DNA from: G963667975 sp963677395
Lineage (GTDB): Bacteria > Bacteroidota > Bacteroidia > Bacteroidales > G963667975
Reading direction: 5' to 3'
Length of the DNA stretch: 64,000 bases
NCBI GenBank assembly: GCA_963677395.2
Contig: OY781965.2
Location: 3,286,001 to 3,350,000, forward strand
Within the stretch, counting starts at the first letter, position 1. The number at the start of each line of letters is the position of its first letter. The position numbers were made by a program, and so were the translations under genes. Below the pieces are notes generated by a model, which was not told the origin of the DNA, did no database searches, and saw only the letters and a list, made by a program, of their open reading frames with translations. Positions 18,432-27,188 of this stretch are shown in pieces.

Positions 18432-19490
18432 CTATTTTTTATTAACAACCTGTGGATAAAAGTAGTCAGCCGTCTTCAAAATCCGATCAAAGAGTGGATA
18501 CTGAATCATCACAACATCTTTATCATCGTTGATCAAGGCATACAAACGATCTTTGTCGAACTCACGCATAAGTTCATTGTTTTCATTCAAAAATGCTTGC
18601 TCTATGGGTTTTGGATAGGTTTTCAGGGTAGTCTTTTTTCCTTTCATATCCGTAAGCGTTACAATCTGCATCGGAGCTTTTGTAAAAATTGTATCACGTT
18701 GCGCTTTATCAACATTATTCCGGTAAGCTTCCATCCCTATATTGCTGAATGACGACATAAAATCAACCACTTTCAAGGTATCGAATGCAGGAACAACATG
18801 ATTTCCCTGCAACAAAGTCAATGTAAACTGACGTTGATTGCGGTCAATTCTGAATGAAAGATTTGGATAACGTGGTACTTCTACTGTTACAGAACGGATA
18901 TCGCTGATTTTATGATTAAAAATCAAGTGGGTTCTCCAGTCTTCTTCACGGGCTGAAAAGCGGGGAGACAAAAATCCACGAAATCCCGGAATACTAATTA
19001 CATACGGTATCTTATTGTCAACCATCATCATGTAAGTACCCATATTGTCCTGAGTTTCATCTCCAACATAGAATGACTTGGTGAGCTTTTCATGTTTAAA
19101 AAGCTTAATTTTCCCAAAAAGATTAATGCGATAACAGGTTTGATATACTTCGAGTTTCGTATTTTGAAACCCCATTCGACGATATATTGTTCCATAGGCA
19201 GCCTTCGCAACCGGTTCACGAACCCTCATTTCGTTTAATGTAGTAAGTATTGTTTCTACAACTTCTTTCTGAGCCGGATACTTTTTATTGATCAACCATG
19301 ATTCATCTGCCTGTTTTTCGAGCAAAACACTTTTATTGGTTTTATCTACCAAAAATAATTTTGTAACAGTTTCTGGATTTTTTACCGAGAATTCATCATT
19401 CAAAGTGCTTTTCTTACTGGTAAGAACCAGAATGATCGCTATTATTGCTAAAAGCAGGGTTGCAAACAAAAATATTTTATTTCGCTTCAT
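18432..19490 (-). CDS. DUF4340 domain protein, membrane-anchored
   Basis: 352 residues. One N-terminal membrane segment (KIFLFATLLLAIIAIILVLT) is followed by an exported domain: SVKNPETVTKLFLVDKTNKSVLLEKQADESWLINKKYPAQ is the typical DUF4340 opening. Known: DUF4340 proteins are usually encoded beside the GldF/GldG-type ABC transporter genes and are thought to work with them, mechanism unknown. Here it lies 36 bases after gldG on the same strand, fitting one gldF-gldG-DUF4340 operon. Confidence 0.8.
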   Translation of the reverse strand: MKRNKIFLFATLLLAIIAIILVLTSKKSTLNDEFSVKNPETVTKLFLVDKTNKSVLLEKQADESWLINKKYPAQKEVVETILTTLNEMRVREPVAKAAYGTIYRRMGFQNTKLEVYQTCYRINLFGKIKLFKHEKLTKSFYVGDETQDNMGTYMMMVDNKIPYVISIPGFRGFLSPRFSAREEDWRTHLIFNHKISDIRSVTVEVPRYPNLSFRIDRNQRQFTLTLLQGNHVVPAFDTLKVVDFMSSFSNIGMEAYRNNVDKAQRDTIFTKAPMQIVTLTDMKGKKTTLKTYPKPIEQAFLNENNELMREFDKDRLYALINDDKDVVMIQYPLFDRILKTADYFYPQVVNKK

Positions 19491-19526
19491 CTTGATAAGA
19501 TAATGAATATTTTTATGTAAAGTTAA

Positions 19527-21302
19527 TTATTTTCTGGTGTATTTGCGTTTACGGAAGTATGCGTAGATAATTCCAAACAAAGCAAGTATTACCAAAGGTG
19601 CAATTAAATTAATTACCTGATAGCGTATTCTGTATTTCTCTATTTTGCTTTTATCGAGTAGTCGGAGTTTTAATTCTCTTGAACGCACACTCATCATACC
19701 CGAATCGTCACATAAATAGTTCATACAATTGAGAATAAACTCTTTATTTCCAAACATTTGCCGGGTATATTTATCATAACCCAGAGGATAAGGATAACCT
19801 TTTGTGTAATCATATTGATTTTTGATAATATCACCATCTGCAACAAAGATCATTGCAGTTTTTTTACTCAAATCTTTAAATCCAATAGTTTTGTTATTAA
19901 GAATCTCAGCAGGCATGCGATGTTGATAATTAGATTCAAACACTCCTTCAACCAGTACTGCAACTGGTAGAAATGGTTTGTTAAAAAGCCGTTCATCAGG
20001 TTGCTTACGCATAGCTTCCAAATCAATCATGGCGGGCATATTGATCAAACGCGAATAATTTGACGTTGCTAGAAGTACTGTTTTCTTATTTTTTGCACCT
20101 GTTTCAATTGTATCAATACTGCTGACAAATTCTGTTTTGATTGCATTAAGATTTTTTACAATCGGGTGAGTTTGTGTTGGGGTGATAACCGGAAAATAGA
20201 GCCAGGGCACTAATCCTATTTTGGGTTGTCCCCCTACTTGCCCGGTTACCATTGGAATAGGCAAGGATGCCATATCCTGAACCAGGTTTGTATTCAGGCG
20301 AACACCATATTTAAAAAACAAATCTGTAAGATTAACATCGAGTGTTATTGCCGGAGTTACAGTAGATGTACGCAAACTATCCATAGAAGCAAAAACCGGA
20401 TCAATCAACCAGAGTACTTTCCCTCCATACATAACAAACTGATCCAGAATAAATTTATCCTTTTCAGAAAATGCGGAATCAGGTTTTGCAACAATGATGG
20501 CCTTGAATTTATTTCTGACAGTTACTTTTCCGGTTGAGTCAATTTTATGATCGGTAAGGCTGTTTATTTGTTCATCCAGTGTTACGCGTTCAAGACGATA
20601 GTATTCATTTAACGCATTATAGATATCAGCAGTTTCATATCCATCAAGTTCGCCATGCCCCTGAATAAAAGCAATCGCAGGCTTGTAGTTGACAACAAGT
20701 TTTCGGATAGCATTGGATAGATTATATTCAAGAGATTGGATTGAATTATTCAATACTTCTTCGGGTGCAACTCCAAACTGGTTTAAAAGTAATTGAACAG
20801 GAACTGAACGCCCTTTATACATTACTTCAACAGCCGGAAAAATTATCTGTTGAGTAGAGCCGCTTTTCTCTTTAACTTCCAGATTCGTTGGTTGCAATCC
20901 TTTCTGAACCAATTGCTTGTAAAGTTCCATCTGTTCCTTTTTATCGGTAACAGTATTCGGATTTATAAACTCGTACTGAATATTGTCGTTATAAGCGCGA
21001 AATTCATCAAGCATCTCCTTGGTGGAGTTACGTAAACGTTTGAATCCGGCAGGAAAATCCCCCTCAAGATAAACCTTAAAATAAACAATATCATCCACCT
21101 CTTTCAATAGTTTTTTGGTTGACTTATTGAGAGTGTACCGTTTTTCAGAAGTAAGATCGAATCGGGTAAAAATGTAATACCCAACTACATTGATTAATAA
21201 AATGATCAGTAAGCTGAACAGAAACTGCATCAGATTACTTTTTTTCATATCTTTCTTTTTATCGCCTGAAGTAGAAGGCATTGCTTTGCCAAGTTTTACC
21301 AT
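19527..21302 (-). CDS. gldG: Gliding-motility ABC transporter component GldG
   Basis: 591 residues. An N-terminal membrane segment (FLFSLLIILLINVVGYYIF) precedes DLTSEKRYTLNKSTKKLLKEVDDIVYFKVYLEGDFPAGFKRL, the standard GldG / ABC_transp_aux start. A final membrane segment (NLIAPLVILALFGIIYAYFRKRK) closes it. Known: GldG pairs with GldF and the ATPase GldA in Flavobacterium gliding, though in non-gliders it persists as a transporter part. It overlaps gldF by seven bases, so the start at 21302 is supported by translational coupling. No gldA is in the window. Confidence 0.88.
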   Translation of the reverse strand: MVKLGKAMPSTSGDKKKDMKKSNLMQFLFSLLIILLINVVGYYIFTRFDLTSEKRYTLNKSTKKLLKEVDDIVYFKVYLEGDFPAGFKRLRNSTKEMLDEFRAYNDNIQYEFINPNTVTDKKEQMELYKQLVQKGLQPTNLEVKEKSGSTQQIIFPAVEVMYKGRSVPVQLLLNQFGVAPEEVLNNSIQSLEYNLSNAIRKLVVNYKPAIAFIQGHGELDGYETADIYNALNEYYRLERVTLDEQINSLTDHKIDSTGKVTVRNKFKAIIVAKPDSAFSEKDKFILDQFVMYGGKVLWLIDPVFASMDSLRTSTVTPAITLDVNLTDLFFKYGVRLNTNLVQDMASLPIPMVTGQVGGQPKIGLVPWLYFPVITPTQTHPIVKNLNAIKTEFVSSIDTIETGAKNKKTVLLATSNYSRLINMPAMIDLEAMRKQPDERLFNKPFLPVAVLVEGVFESNYQHRMPAEILNNKTIGFKDLSKKTAMIFVADGDIIKNQYDYTKGYPYPLGYDKYTRQMFGNKEFILNCMNYLCDDSGMMSVRSRELKLRLLDKSKIEKYRIRYQVINLIAPLVILALFGIIYAYFRKRKYTRK

Positions 21303-22027
21303 TTTCTGCTCTGGAGTTTAATTTTGGTTAGCAGGATAAAGATTGTTATAACGCTGAGATAGTAGATTAAATCGCGGGTATCAATCACACCACGACTCAT
21401 CGAAACGAAGTGGTCATTAATTCCAAGAGCCTTGATAAACAAATCAAATTTACCAAAGAGTGATAATGTATAGATGAATTCGAATCCCAGATACATAAAT
21501 CCACTGATAAACACTGACAGCACAAATGCTACAATACTATTATCAGTGAGCGAGGAGCAAAATACTCCTATAGAGGTAAATGCAGCTCCCAGAAAGAGTA
21601 ATCCTATGTAAGAACCCCACATCCCTCCTGTATCAATGTTTCCTTTGGGCATTCCCAACTGATACATTGTGTAGAAATAAATTAATGTAGGCAAAAGTGC
21701 AAAGATTACCAATACTACACCCGCCAGAAATTTTGCCAAAATAATCTGCAGATCGCTCAGTGGCTTGGTAAGTAACATCTCGATAGTTCCTATTTTACGT
21801 TCATCCGCAAATGAACGCATGGTAATCGCCGGAATCAAAAAGAGGAATACAAATGGTGCCAGCATAAATAATCCGTCGAGATTGGCATACCCATAATCAA
21901 GAAGATTATACTCCAGTGGAAATATCCACAAAAAGAGACCATTGATAAGCAAGAATACTCCAACTGCTACATATCCAATTAAGGACGACAAAAAGGAGCC
22001 GATTTCTTTTTTTAATAAGGTTAGCAT
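21296..22027 (-). CDS. gldF: Gliding-motility ABC transporter permease GldF
   Basis: 243 residues, six membrane segments. MLTLLKKEIGSFLSSLIGYVAVGVFLLINGLFLW and the loop MRSFADERKIGTIEMLLTKPLSDLQIILAKF are characteristic of GldF and ABC-2 permeases, in which the ERKxGTxExLLxxP loop contacts the ATPase. Length equals the family norm. First gene of the gldF-gldG operon, divergent in neighbourhood from phoH with the SAM hydrolase gene between. Confidence 0.9.
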   Translation of the reverse strand: MLTLLKKEIGSFLSSLIGYVAVGVFLLINGLFLWIFPLEYNLLDYGYANLDGLFMLAPFVFLFLIPAITMRSFADERKIGTIEMLLTKPLSDLQIILAKFLAGVVLVIFALLPTLIYFYTMYQLGMPKGNIDTGGMWGSYIGLLFLGAAFTSIGVFCSSLTDNSIVAFVLSVFISGFMYLGFEFIYTLSLFGKFDLFIKALGINDHFVSMSRGVIDTRDLIYYLSVITIFILLTKIKLQSRKW

Positions 22028-22143
22028 TCTTGTTGAGTTTGTATTTAAAACAGTGTGCGAAATTACTGCTTCTTATCCAATTGGTATAGCTTTTTCATTA
22101 AAAATACCATATATCCTAATCATTCAAAGCAGAAGCCACCATT

Positions 22144-22920
22144 TTATTCAAAAGAGATCGTAATTGTATCATCAATATTCATCCCGAGCAAACTTGCTGC
22201 ATTGCTGTGATTCTGCGCAATCTGTAAATATCCGTTTGTACTGAACAGTGCAAGTATCTCCCCGGGAGGGACATCCATGTATGATTTACTTAGCTTCCGG
22301 ATAGTATTGTTCCGAACCGAAATTTCAAACTTTTGACCTGATTTAATATATTGACGGAAAAAGCTTTCGCTGATATTGGTAAACACATTTTCGTAACGAT
22401 CAATATAAACGACCACTCCACGGATAATATTTCCCTGAATTGTAGGTTGATAACGACTGAGTTGGTTGAGAGTCTCAATCCGGGGACCCAATTTTTGAAT
22501 ATCTTCACCATTGGCAATGTGAGCAGCAGCTTTTGCAAAAACATCACGGGTTGAAAACGTAAAATAGTCACTATCCTGCCAAATATCCAATTCCAGTATC
22601 CATTCTGGTTTATCGTCAAAAATCAGAGAAAAAATACCCGTATCAGCTCCTATAAAATATTGATTTCGAAAACGGGCAACAATATGAGGTGTTTTTTCAG
22701 AAGCTGTAGTATTAATTCCAATTATATGTACCGTATTATCAGGAAATGAACCGTATGCATTTTTGAGAATAAATGCAGCTCTGGAGATGTCGAAACAGGG
22801 TATTTCATGTGTAATATCAACAATTGTCGCGCCCGGAGCAGCCGAATATAATACTCCTTTTACCGAAGCAAGATAATGGTCAGTTGTGCCCCAATCGCTT
22901 GTAAGTGTGATAATTTGCAT
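22144..22920 (-). CDS. SAM hydroxide adenosyltransferase / SAM hydrolase family
   Basis: 258 residues from the ATG at 22920 (MQIITLTSDWGTTDHYLASVKG). An upstream start at 23070 would add 50 residues unrelated to the family. The conserved N-terminal LTSDWGTTDHYLASVKGVL (consensus L-T-D-F-G-x-x-D-x-Y-V), DITHEIP and the C-terminal FSTNGYLQIAQNHSNAASLLG define the DUF62 / SAM-dependent halogenase-like fold. Known: bacterial members without the halide site hydrolyse S-adenosylmethionine to adenosine and methionine. Physiological role unclear. 116 bases separate it from gldF, so an operon is possible but not certain. Confidence 0.85.
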   Translation of the reverse strand: MQIITLTSDWGTTDHYLASVKGVLYSAAPGATIVDITHEIPCFDISRAAFILKNAYGSFPDNTVHIIGINTTASEKTPHIVARFRNQYFIGADTGIFSLIFDDKPEWILELDIWQDSDYFTFSTRDVFAKAAAHIANGEDIQKLGPRIETLNQLSRYQPTIQGNIIRGVVVYIDRYENVFTNISESFFRQYIKSGQKFEISVRNNTIRKLSKSYMDVPPGEILALFSTNGYLQIAQNHSNAASLLGMNIDDTITISFE

Positions 22921-23087
22921 ACCCGTATTTTCTATATTTCGAAGATTCAAAGGTAGGAATTTCTGTGAAACAGAAAGTGATTCTTTATTTAAAAATACTA
23001 AATAAATAACAATCAATACATTAAAATAGCACAAATTGTAATTTCCGAATCTTTTTTTACTTCTATGCAATGCACTTCTCTTTTATT

Positions 23088-23095
23088 TATTTTTG
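23088..23095 (+). promoter_or_regulatory. -7 box upstream of phoH
   Basis: TATTTTTG fits TAnnTTTG exactly, 25 bases before the chosen ATG at 23120. This position also argues for 23120 as start, since an earlier ATG at 23093 would lie inside the box. Confidence 0.5.
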
Positions 23096-23119
23096 CTCCT
23101 AAAATCACGAAAAAAGCAC

Positions 23120-24067
23120 ATGAGCGAAAAAATATTATCTATTGAAGATCATAATCCTGTTGACATTCTGGGCGTTAACGACCGCAATCTGGATCTCTTA
23201 CGACACTATTTTCCGAAACTAAAACTTATAGCCCGTGGCGAATACATCAAAGCCATTGGTGATGAAGAAGAAATTGCTCAGTTTGAAGTTAAATTTCAGG
23301 CATTGATTGTATGTTTTGAAAAATTCGGGAAGGTGGGCGAAAATGAAATCACGCAAATCATGGAGTCGGAAAATGGAGGATATGCGTCACAGGCAGAAAG
23401 CAGTGACGATGTAATTGTTCATGGTCGCAATGGTTTACTCGTGAAAGCCCGCACCGAAAATCAAAAAAAAATGGTAGATGCCTGCAAGGAAAGTGATATG
23501 GTTTTTGCCATTGGTCCTGCCGGTTCCGGAAAAACATATACTGCTGTTGCATTAGCTGTTCGTGCATTGAAAAATAAAGAAGTTCGTCGTATTATACTTA
23601 CACGTCCTGCTGTTGAAGCTGGTGAAAACCTTGGTTTCTTACCCGGTGATTTGCGCGATAAACTCGATCCCTATCTACAACCTTTGTATGATGCATTGCG
23701 TGATATGATCCCTACACAAAAACTCTTGAACTACTGGGAAGACGGCACTATCGAAATTGCGCCGCTTGCCTTTATGCGCGGACGCACACTCGACAATGCT
23801 TTTGTAATTCTTGATGAAGCTCAAAATGCTACATCAAGCCAGATGAAGATGTTTTTAACCCGTATGGGAAAATCAGCAAAATTTATCGTTACAGGGGACA
23901 TTACACAAATAGATTTACCCCGCAATCAATCGTCAGGACTGGTACAAGCTGCAAAATTGCTCGAAAACATTCCCGGAATTTCCTTTATCTGGCTTAATTC
24001 TAAAGATATAATCCGCCATAAACTTGTAGGCAGAATTTTAAAAGCATACGGAGAAGAAGATCAGTAA
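23120..24067 (+). CDS. phoH: PhoH family P-loop ATPase
   Basis: 315 residues from ATG 23120 (MSEKILSIEDHNPVDILG). The P-loop is FAIGPAGSGKTYTAVALAV, followed by RRIILTRPAVEAGENLGFLPGDLRDKLDPYLQPLYDAL and the Walker B FVILDEAQNAT; VTGDITQIDLP completes the PhoH set. Known: cytoplasmic ATPase, often in operons with ybeY (rRNA maturation), which is not seen here. The usual length of about 320 residues is met. The RHS array begins only about 10 bases after its stop, so its terminator region was probably displaced by array insertion. Confidence 0.92.
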   Translation: MSEKILSIEDHNPVDILGVNDRNLDLLRHYFPKLKLIARGEYIKAIGDEEEIAQFEVKFQALIVCFEKFGKVGENEITQIMESENGGYASQAESSDDVIVHGRNGLLVKARTENQKKMVDACKESDMVFAIGPAGSGKTYTAVALAVRALKNKEVRRIILTRPAVEAGENLGFLPGDLRDKLDPYLQPLYDALRDMIPTQKLLNYWEDGTIEIAPLAFMRGRTLDNAFVILDEAQNATSSQMKMFLTRMGKSAKFIVTGDITQIDLPRNQSSGLVQAAKLLENIPGISFIWLNSKDIIRHKLVGRILKAYGEEDQ

Positions 24068-24609
24068 GATTGAATTAGCGTGTAAAGGGATTTAACGGGA
24101 AAGAAAATGACAATGAAGTTAAAGGAATTGGAAATAGCTTAGACTTTGGAGCTAGGATTTATGATAGTAGGATTGGAAGATGGTTGAGCGTAGATCCTTT
24201 ACAAAAAGAATACCCAAGCTTAAGTGTATATCAATTTTGCGCAAACAGTCCTATTATTTACAAAGATTTAGATGGACGTAGAATTTTCATTTATTATGAA
24301 GATAGTGAAGGTAATCCTCAATTATGGGAGTACAAACCCAATTTAACCCCACCTGATAATGAATTTGTTAAATCTGCCGTTGAAGCTCTTAATTATGTGT
24401 ATAACAATTCAAAATATGGAAGTAAGATCATAGACCAAGCAGTAGCTACGCCTCAAAGCGTTGATATTTATGAAGAAAAGGGTGCGGATGTAGTATTTAA
24501 AGGCTATGATGAGGAGGCAAATGATAATGAGCATATTATATGCGAAAGTGAGTTTAATAGAATTAAGTGGAATCCGACACTTGGACTCGAAACCGTACCA
24601 AACTCGGAC

Positions 24610-24784
24610 TTAGCGTGTAAGGGACTTTACATAGAAAACTTCCGGATATCCGGAAACATCGTAAAAGCGGCAGTTCCAGCGATGATCTGCCCCAAAAAAG
24701 TTGGACAAAAAATTTTTGGGGTGCAGTTCACGATTGCCGTTTTTATTGTGTGTACTTGGCACTTGGGGAGCGTACTTTTGTTCT
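24610..24784 (+). repeat. Array spacer A (palindrome, IS-end insert, terminator arms)
   Basis: It starts TTAGCGTGTAAGGG and holds the palindrome TTCCGGATATCCGGAA at 24640-24655. The terminator arms (GCGGCAGTTC ... GATTGCCGTTTTT) are split by about 45 bases containing two facing IS3-like ends, TGCCCCAAAAAAGTTGGAC and TTTTTGGGGTGCA. A tail GGGGAGCGTACTTTTGTT follows. Confidence 0.85.
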
Positions 24785-24912
24785 TAGCGTGTAAAGGAGC
24801 TTACATAGAAATCTTCCGGATATCCGGAAATATCGTAAAAGCGGCAGTTCATCCAGCAATTGCCGTTTTTACTGTGTGTACTTGGCACTTGGGGAGCGTA
24901 CTTTTGTTTTTT
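24784..24912 (+). repeat. Array spacer B (palindrome and terminator)
   Basis: Second consecutive spacer copy, with TTAGCGTGTAAAGGAG, the palindrome at 24814-24829 and a hairpin GCGGCAGTTC/AATTGCCG followed by T. Two spacers in a row imply that a cassette between them was deleted. Confidence 0.85.
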
Positions 24913-24947
24913 CATATTTTCACATTGTAGCAATTTTTACTAACTTT

Positions 24948-24995
24948 ATGCCAAATAATAACCTGCGTGATATTTATTTCTGCATCAGTATATGA
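24948..24995 (+). promoter_or_regulatory. Conserved 15-codon leader ORF, cassette 1
   Basis: MPNNNLRDIYFCISI ends in a TGA that overlaps the ATG of the RHS-core ORF at 24992 (ATGA). The same leader, with the preceding TTTTCACATTGTARCAATTT stretch, recurs before cassettes 2, 3, 4, 6 and 7. A weak -7-like TAACTTTA lies just before its ATG. Confidence 0.55.
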
Positions 24996-25516
24996 ACCTT
25001 GAAGAACTGGAATTGTATGGAAGCAGCCGATTGGGCGTAAAACAGGTAAGCCAGCAGATGAGTGCCTTAAGCTTCACCAGCGAAACCGGGAATAATTACC
25101 GCGTGCTGGGGCTAAAACAATACGAGTTATCCAATCATTTAGGCAATGTACTGTCGGTAATAAGCGACCAAAAGTTGCCACAGTTTAATGCCGGAGCACT
25201 CCAGGCTTACAAGCCTGTTATTGTTTCATCGCAGGACTACTACCCCTTTGGAATGGTAATGAAAGAACGCTCGTCAAACCTGGCTTCCGATGGATATCGC
25301 TTCGGATTTAATAATCAAGAGCGTACTGATGAAATATCGGGAGTTGGAAACCATACTACTGCTCTTTTCTGGGAGTATGATACAAGATTGGGTAGAAGAT
25401 GGAATTTAGACCCAGTAATTAAATTTCATGAAAGCCCTTATGCTTGCTTTGCAAATAATCCGATATGGTTTACGGATATTGAAGGAAATGATAGTACTAC
25501 TTACTTTGTACAGTGA
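24992..25516 (+). CDS. Cassette 1: orphan RHS core, tip frameshifted
   Basis: 174 codons. Residues 1-105 are the repeated RHS core (ELYGSSRLGVKQ, YELSNHLGNVLSVISDQK, SSQDYYPFGMVMKERSSN, GYRFGFNNQERTDE), and WEYDTRLGRRWNLDP ends the core at about residue 140. Known: this module sits just before the variable toxin in full RHS/YD proteins, where it closes the shell. Here the N-terminal shell is absent. The ORF ends early (WFTDIEGNDSTTYFVQ) because the tip continues in another frame. No signal peptide, so it cannot be exported by itself (inference). Confidence 0.8.
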   Translation: MNLEELELYGSSRLGVKQVSQQMSALSFTSETGNNYRVLGLKQYELSNHLGNVLSVISDQKLPQFNAGALQAYKPVIVSSQDYYPFGMVMKERSSNLASDGYRFGFNNQERTDEISGVGNHTTALFWEYDTRLGRRWNLDPVIKFHESPYACFANNPIWFTDIEGNDSTTYFVQ

Positions 25517-26183
25517 ATTGGATAAAAATGGGAAACCAAAATATTCTGTTGAAGAAATGCAGAAAATAGCAGATTTTTCACAGAAATTGGATAAAATGAA
25601 TGGTATAAATTATACCCAATTTAAAGTTTATGCTACTAAAGCAGACTTTTTGAATGCGGCAAAAAATGGTGATATTAATTTGAATTCCTATACAGACTTA
25701 GTATTTGAAGTTAAAAATATTCATTCAGGTGATAATCCAAATTTTACTCAAAATCTTGGCACCACAGATAATCAACCTGCTACTTTTAATGGGGTAAGTC
25801 TAATTAAAGGGGAATTGTATCTCGGAACTATAAAAACGAAAGATTGTGAGCCATATAATACAGCAGGTAAAATATTGAGCCATGAAAGATGGGCTCACGG
25901 ATATATGTTTAGCATTTCTTCTTTTGTTTTACAGAACATAAATAATTCTGATTACAAGCCTGGTTTTGATGACAATACCATTCCTTATGATATTTCTGCA
26001 CAGGAAGGTCTAATTAAAACAAAAAGATATAGCACATTACAAGATACAGAAACGTATGGAAAAAATCGAGTCTCTCGTGTTAATAGTTTGTTCATCTATG
26101 ATAAGATGTATAAAAATATAAAAAACACAACTCTTAAAACAATATTGTTACAAGTAGAGTTTTCAAATAAACCATTAAAATAG
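25500..26183 (+). pseudogene. Cassette 1 tip, out of frame with its core
   Basis: From about 25500 the +1-shifted frame reads LYSELDKNGKPKYSVEEMQK and continues for about 220 residues to 26183. An in-frame ATG at 25428 overlaps the core in the wrong phase and is not a credible native start. The tip contains LSHERWAHG, which looks like but is not HExxH (spacing HExxxH). Family unknown. It ends four bases before a lipoprotein gene, the usual toxin-immunity spacing in this array. A small indel or recombination near 25500-25516 broke the fusion. Confidence 0.65.
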
Positions 26184-26187
26184 AAAT

Positions 26188-26946
26188 ATGATACGCACAA
26201 TAATAATATTATTATCTTCATTATTTATAGCATCTTGTGCTGATAATAATACACATATTAAAACAGATGATAAATATAAATATATCAATAATATAAACAC
26301 TCAATATTGTATTATTAACGACATGTACGTATATAAGGCTACAAGTATTATATCTTTAAATTGTAATATATACTATGCATTATCTGACAAGCTAGAAGAT
26401 GCTATTTTAGTAATCGAGGATTGCGCTTCGGGTTATTTATTCCCAGTTATGGTATCGAATACAAAATTTAACACAAATATAAATGATATTTACATTCCAT
26501 TAGTAAGTGAGACTGGCATTAAGGACTTAGAGCAATATTTCAATTCAATAAGTAATAAATATAATATTAGTAATAAATACAACAGTATTGATACACTGCT
26601 TAATTGTTATTACTCTTTAAAAGACAGATCTGTGCTATTTGCATCAAGGTATAAAAAAATAAATAATAATAACTTTGAAAAAATAAAATATGACTATATA
26701 GAAAAATACAATCACAGAAGAAAGACAATGTTTGGTAAAGATGATAATAATTTAATATATAGATATAACAGCAATGAACTCATTAGGTATATAACAAAAT
26801 GCATTGGATCAAATGATTATATATATTATGACGGAGAATATATGCATATAATAAAAATAAACTCTAAAAATAAATTTTGTTTTTATGAATTTAGTCCTTT
26901 AAGAAAGAAAAATACAAAATATGCAATTGACTATATTATATTATAA
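26188..26946 (+). CDS. Candidate immunity lipoprotein for cassette 1
   Basis: 252 residues, very AT-rich (many Asn, Lys, Ile, Tyr). MIRTIIILLSSLFIASCADNN is a lipoprotein signal with lipobox IASC. No domain is recognised. Position is the main evidence: it follows the tip by four bases and is followed by a spacer with terminator. If it is the immunity protein, its location outside the cytoplasm implies a toxin acting in the periplasm (inference). Codon use differs clearly from that of the RHS core. Confidence 0.65.
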   Translation: MIRTIIILLSSLFIASCADNNTHIKTDDKYKYINNINTQYCIINDMYVYKATSIISLNCNIYYALSDKLEDAILVIEDCASGYLFPVMVSNTKFNTNINDIYIPLVSETGIKDLEQYFNSISNKYNISNKYNSIDTLLNCYYSLKDRSVLFASRYKKINNNNFEKIKYDYIEKYNHRRKTMFGKDDNNLIYRYNSNELIRYITKCIGSNDYIYYDGEYMHIIKINSKNKFCFYEFSPLRKKNTKYAIDYIIL

Positions 26947-26976
26947 AGTATTATTTTACCATATTCTTGATTCTCC

Positions 26977-27112
26977 TTAGCGTGTAAAGGAGTTTACTTA
27001 GAAAACTTCCGGATATCCGGAAACACAGTAAAAACGGCAGTTCCAGCAATGAACTGCCGTTTTTATTGTATCCTTATGGTTCGGGAGAGCGTCCTTTTGT
27101 TTTTCAATATTT
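26977..27112 (+). repeat. Array spacer C (palindrome and intact terminator)
   Basis: TTAGCGTGTAAAGGAGTTTAC, the palindrome at 27007-27022, then the cleanest terminator of the set: AAAAACGGCAGTTC, a short loop, GAACTGCCGTTTTTATT. It is followed by GGGAGAGCGTCCTTTTG. Confidence 0.9.
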
Positions 27113-27140
27113 TCACATTGTAACAATTTTTACTAACTTT

Positions 27141-27188
27141 ATGCCAAATAATAACCTGCGTGATATTTATTTCTGCATCAGTATATGA
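27141..27188 (+). promoter_or_regulatory. Conserved 15-codon leader ORF, cassette 2
   Basis: Same leader as in cassette 1 (MPNNNLRDIYFCISI), TGA overlapping the core ATG at 27185. Confidence 0.55.

Larger units (their letters stand above)
24079..24930 (+). pseudogene. Cassette 0: RHS core end with truncated metallopeptidase-like tip
   Basis: The frame opens at 24079 with no ATG. It encodes FNGKENDNEVKG, then GNSLDFGARIYDSRIGRWLSVDP, the last part of the RHS-associated core, then a tip of about 120 residues. The tip ends near IKWNPTLGLETVPNS, after which the frame runs into a conserved spacer (LACKGLYIENF). In related RHS tips this WNP-x-x-G-L segment precedes the HExxH of M91-like metallopeptidases (from family knowledge); here that part is missing. 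No immunity gene follows. It is a dead left edge of the array: the core start was lost and the tip was cut by the spacer. Confidence 0.7.

Noticed and set aside
24686..24730. A complete insertion sequence in spacer A
   Set aside because: Only the two ends are present; there is no room for a transposase.
25870..25900. HERWAH in the cassette 1 tip as a zinc HExxH motif
   Set aside because: The spacing is HExxxH, one residue too long, and the flanks do not match a peptidase helix.
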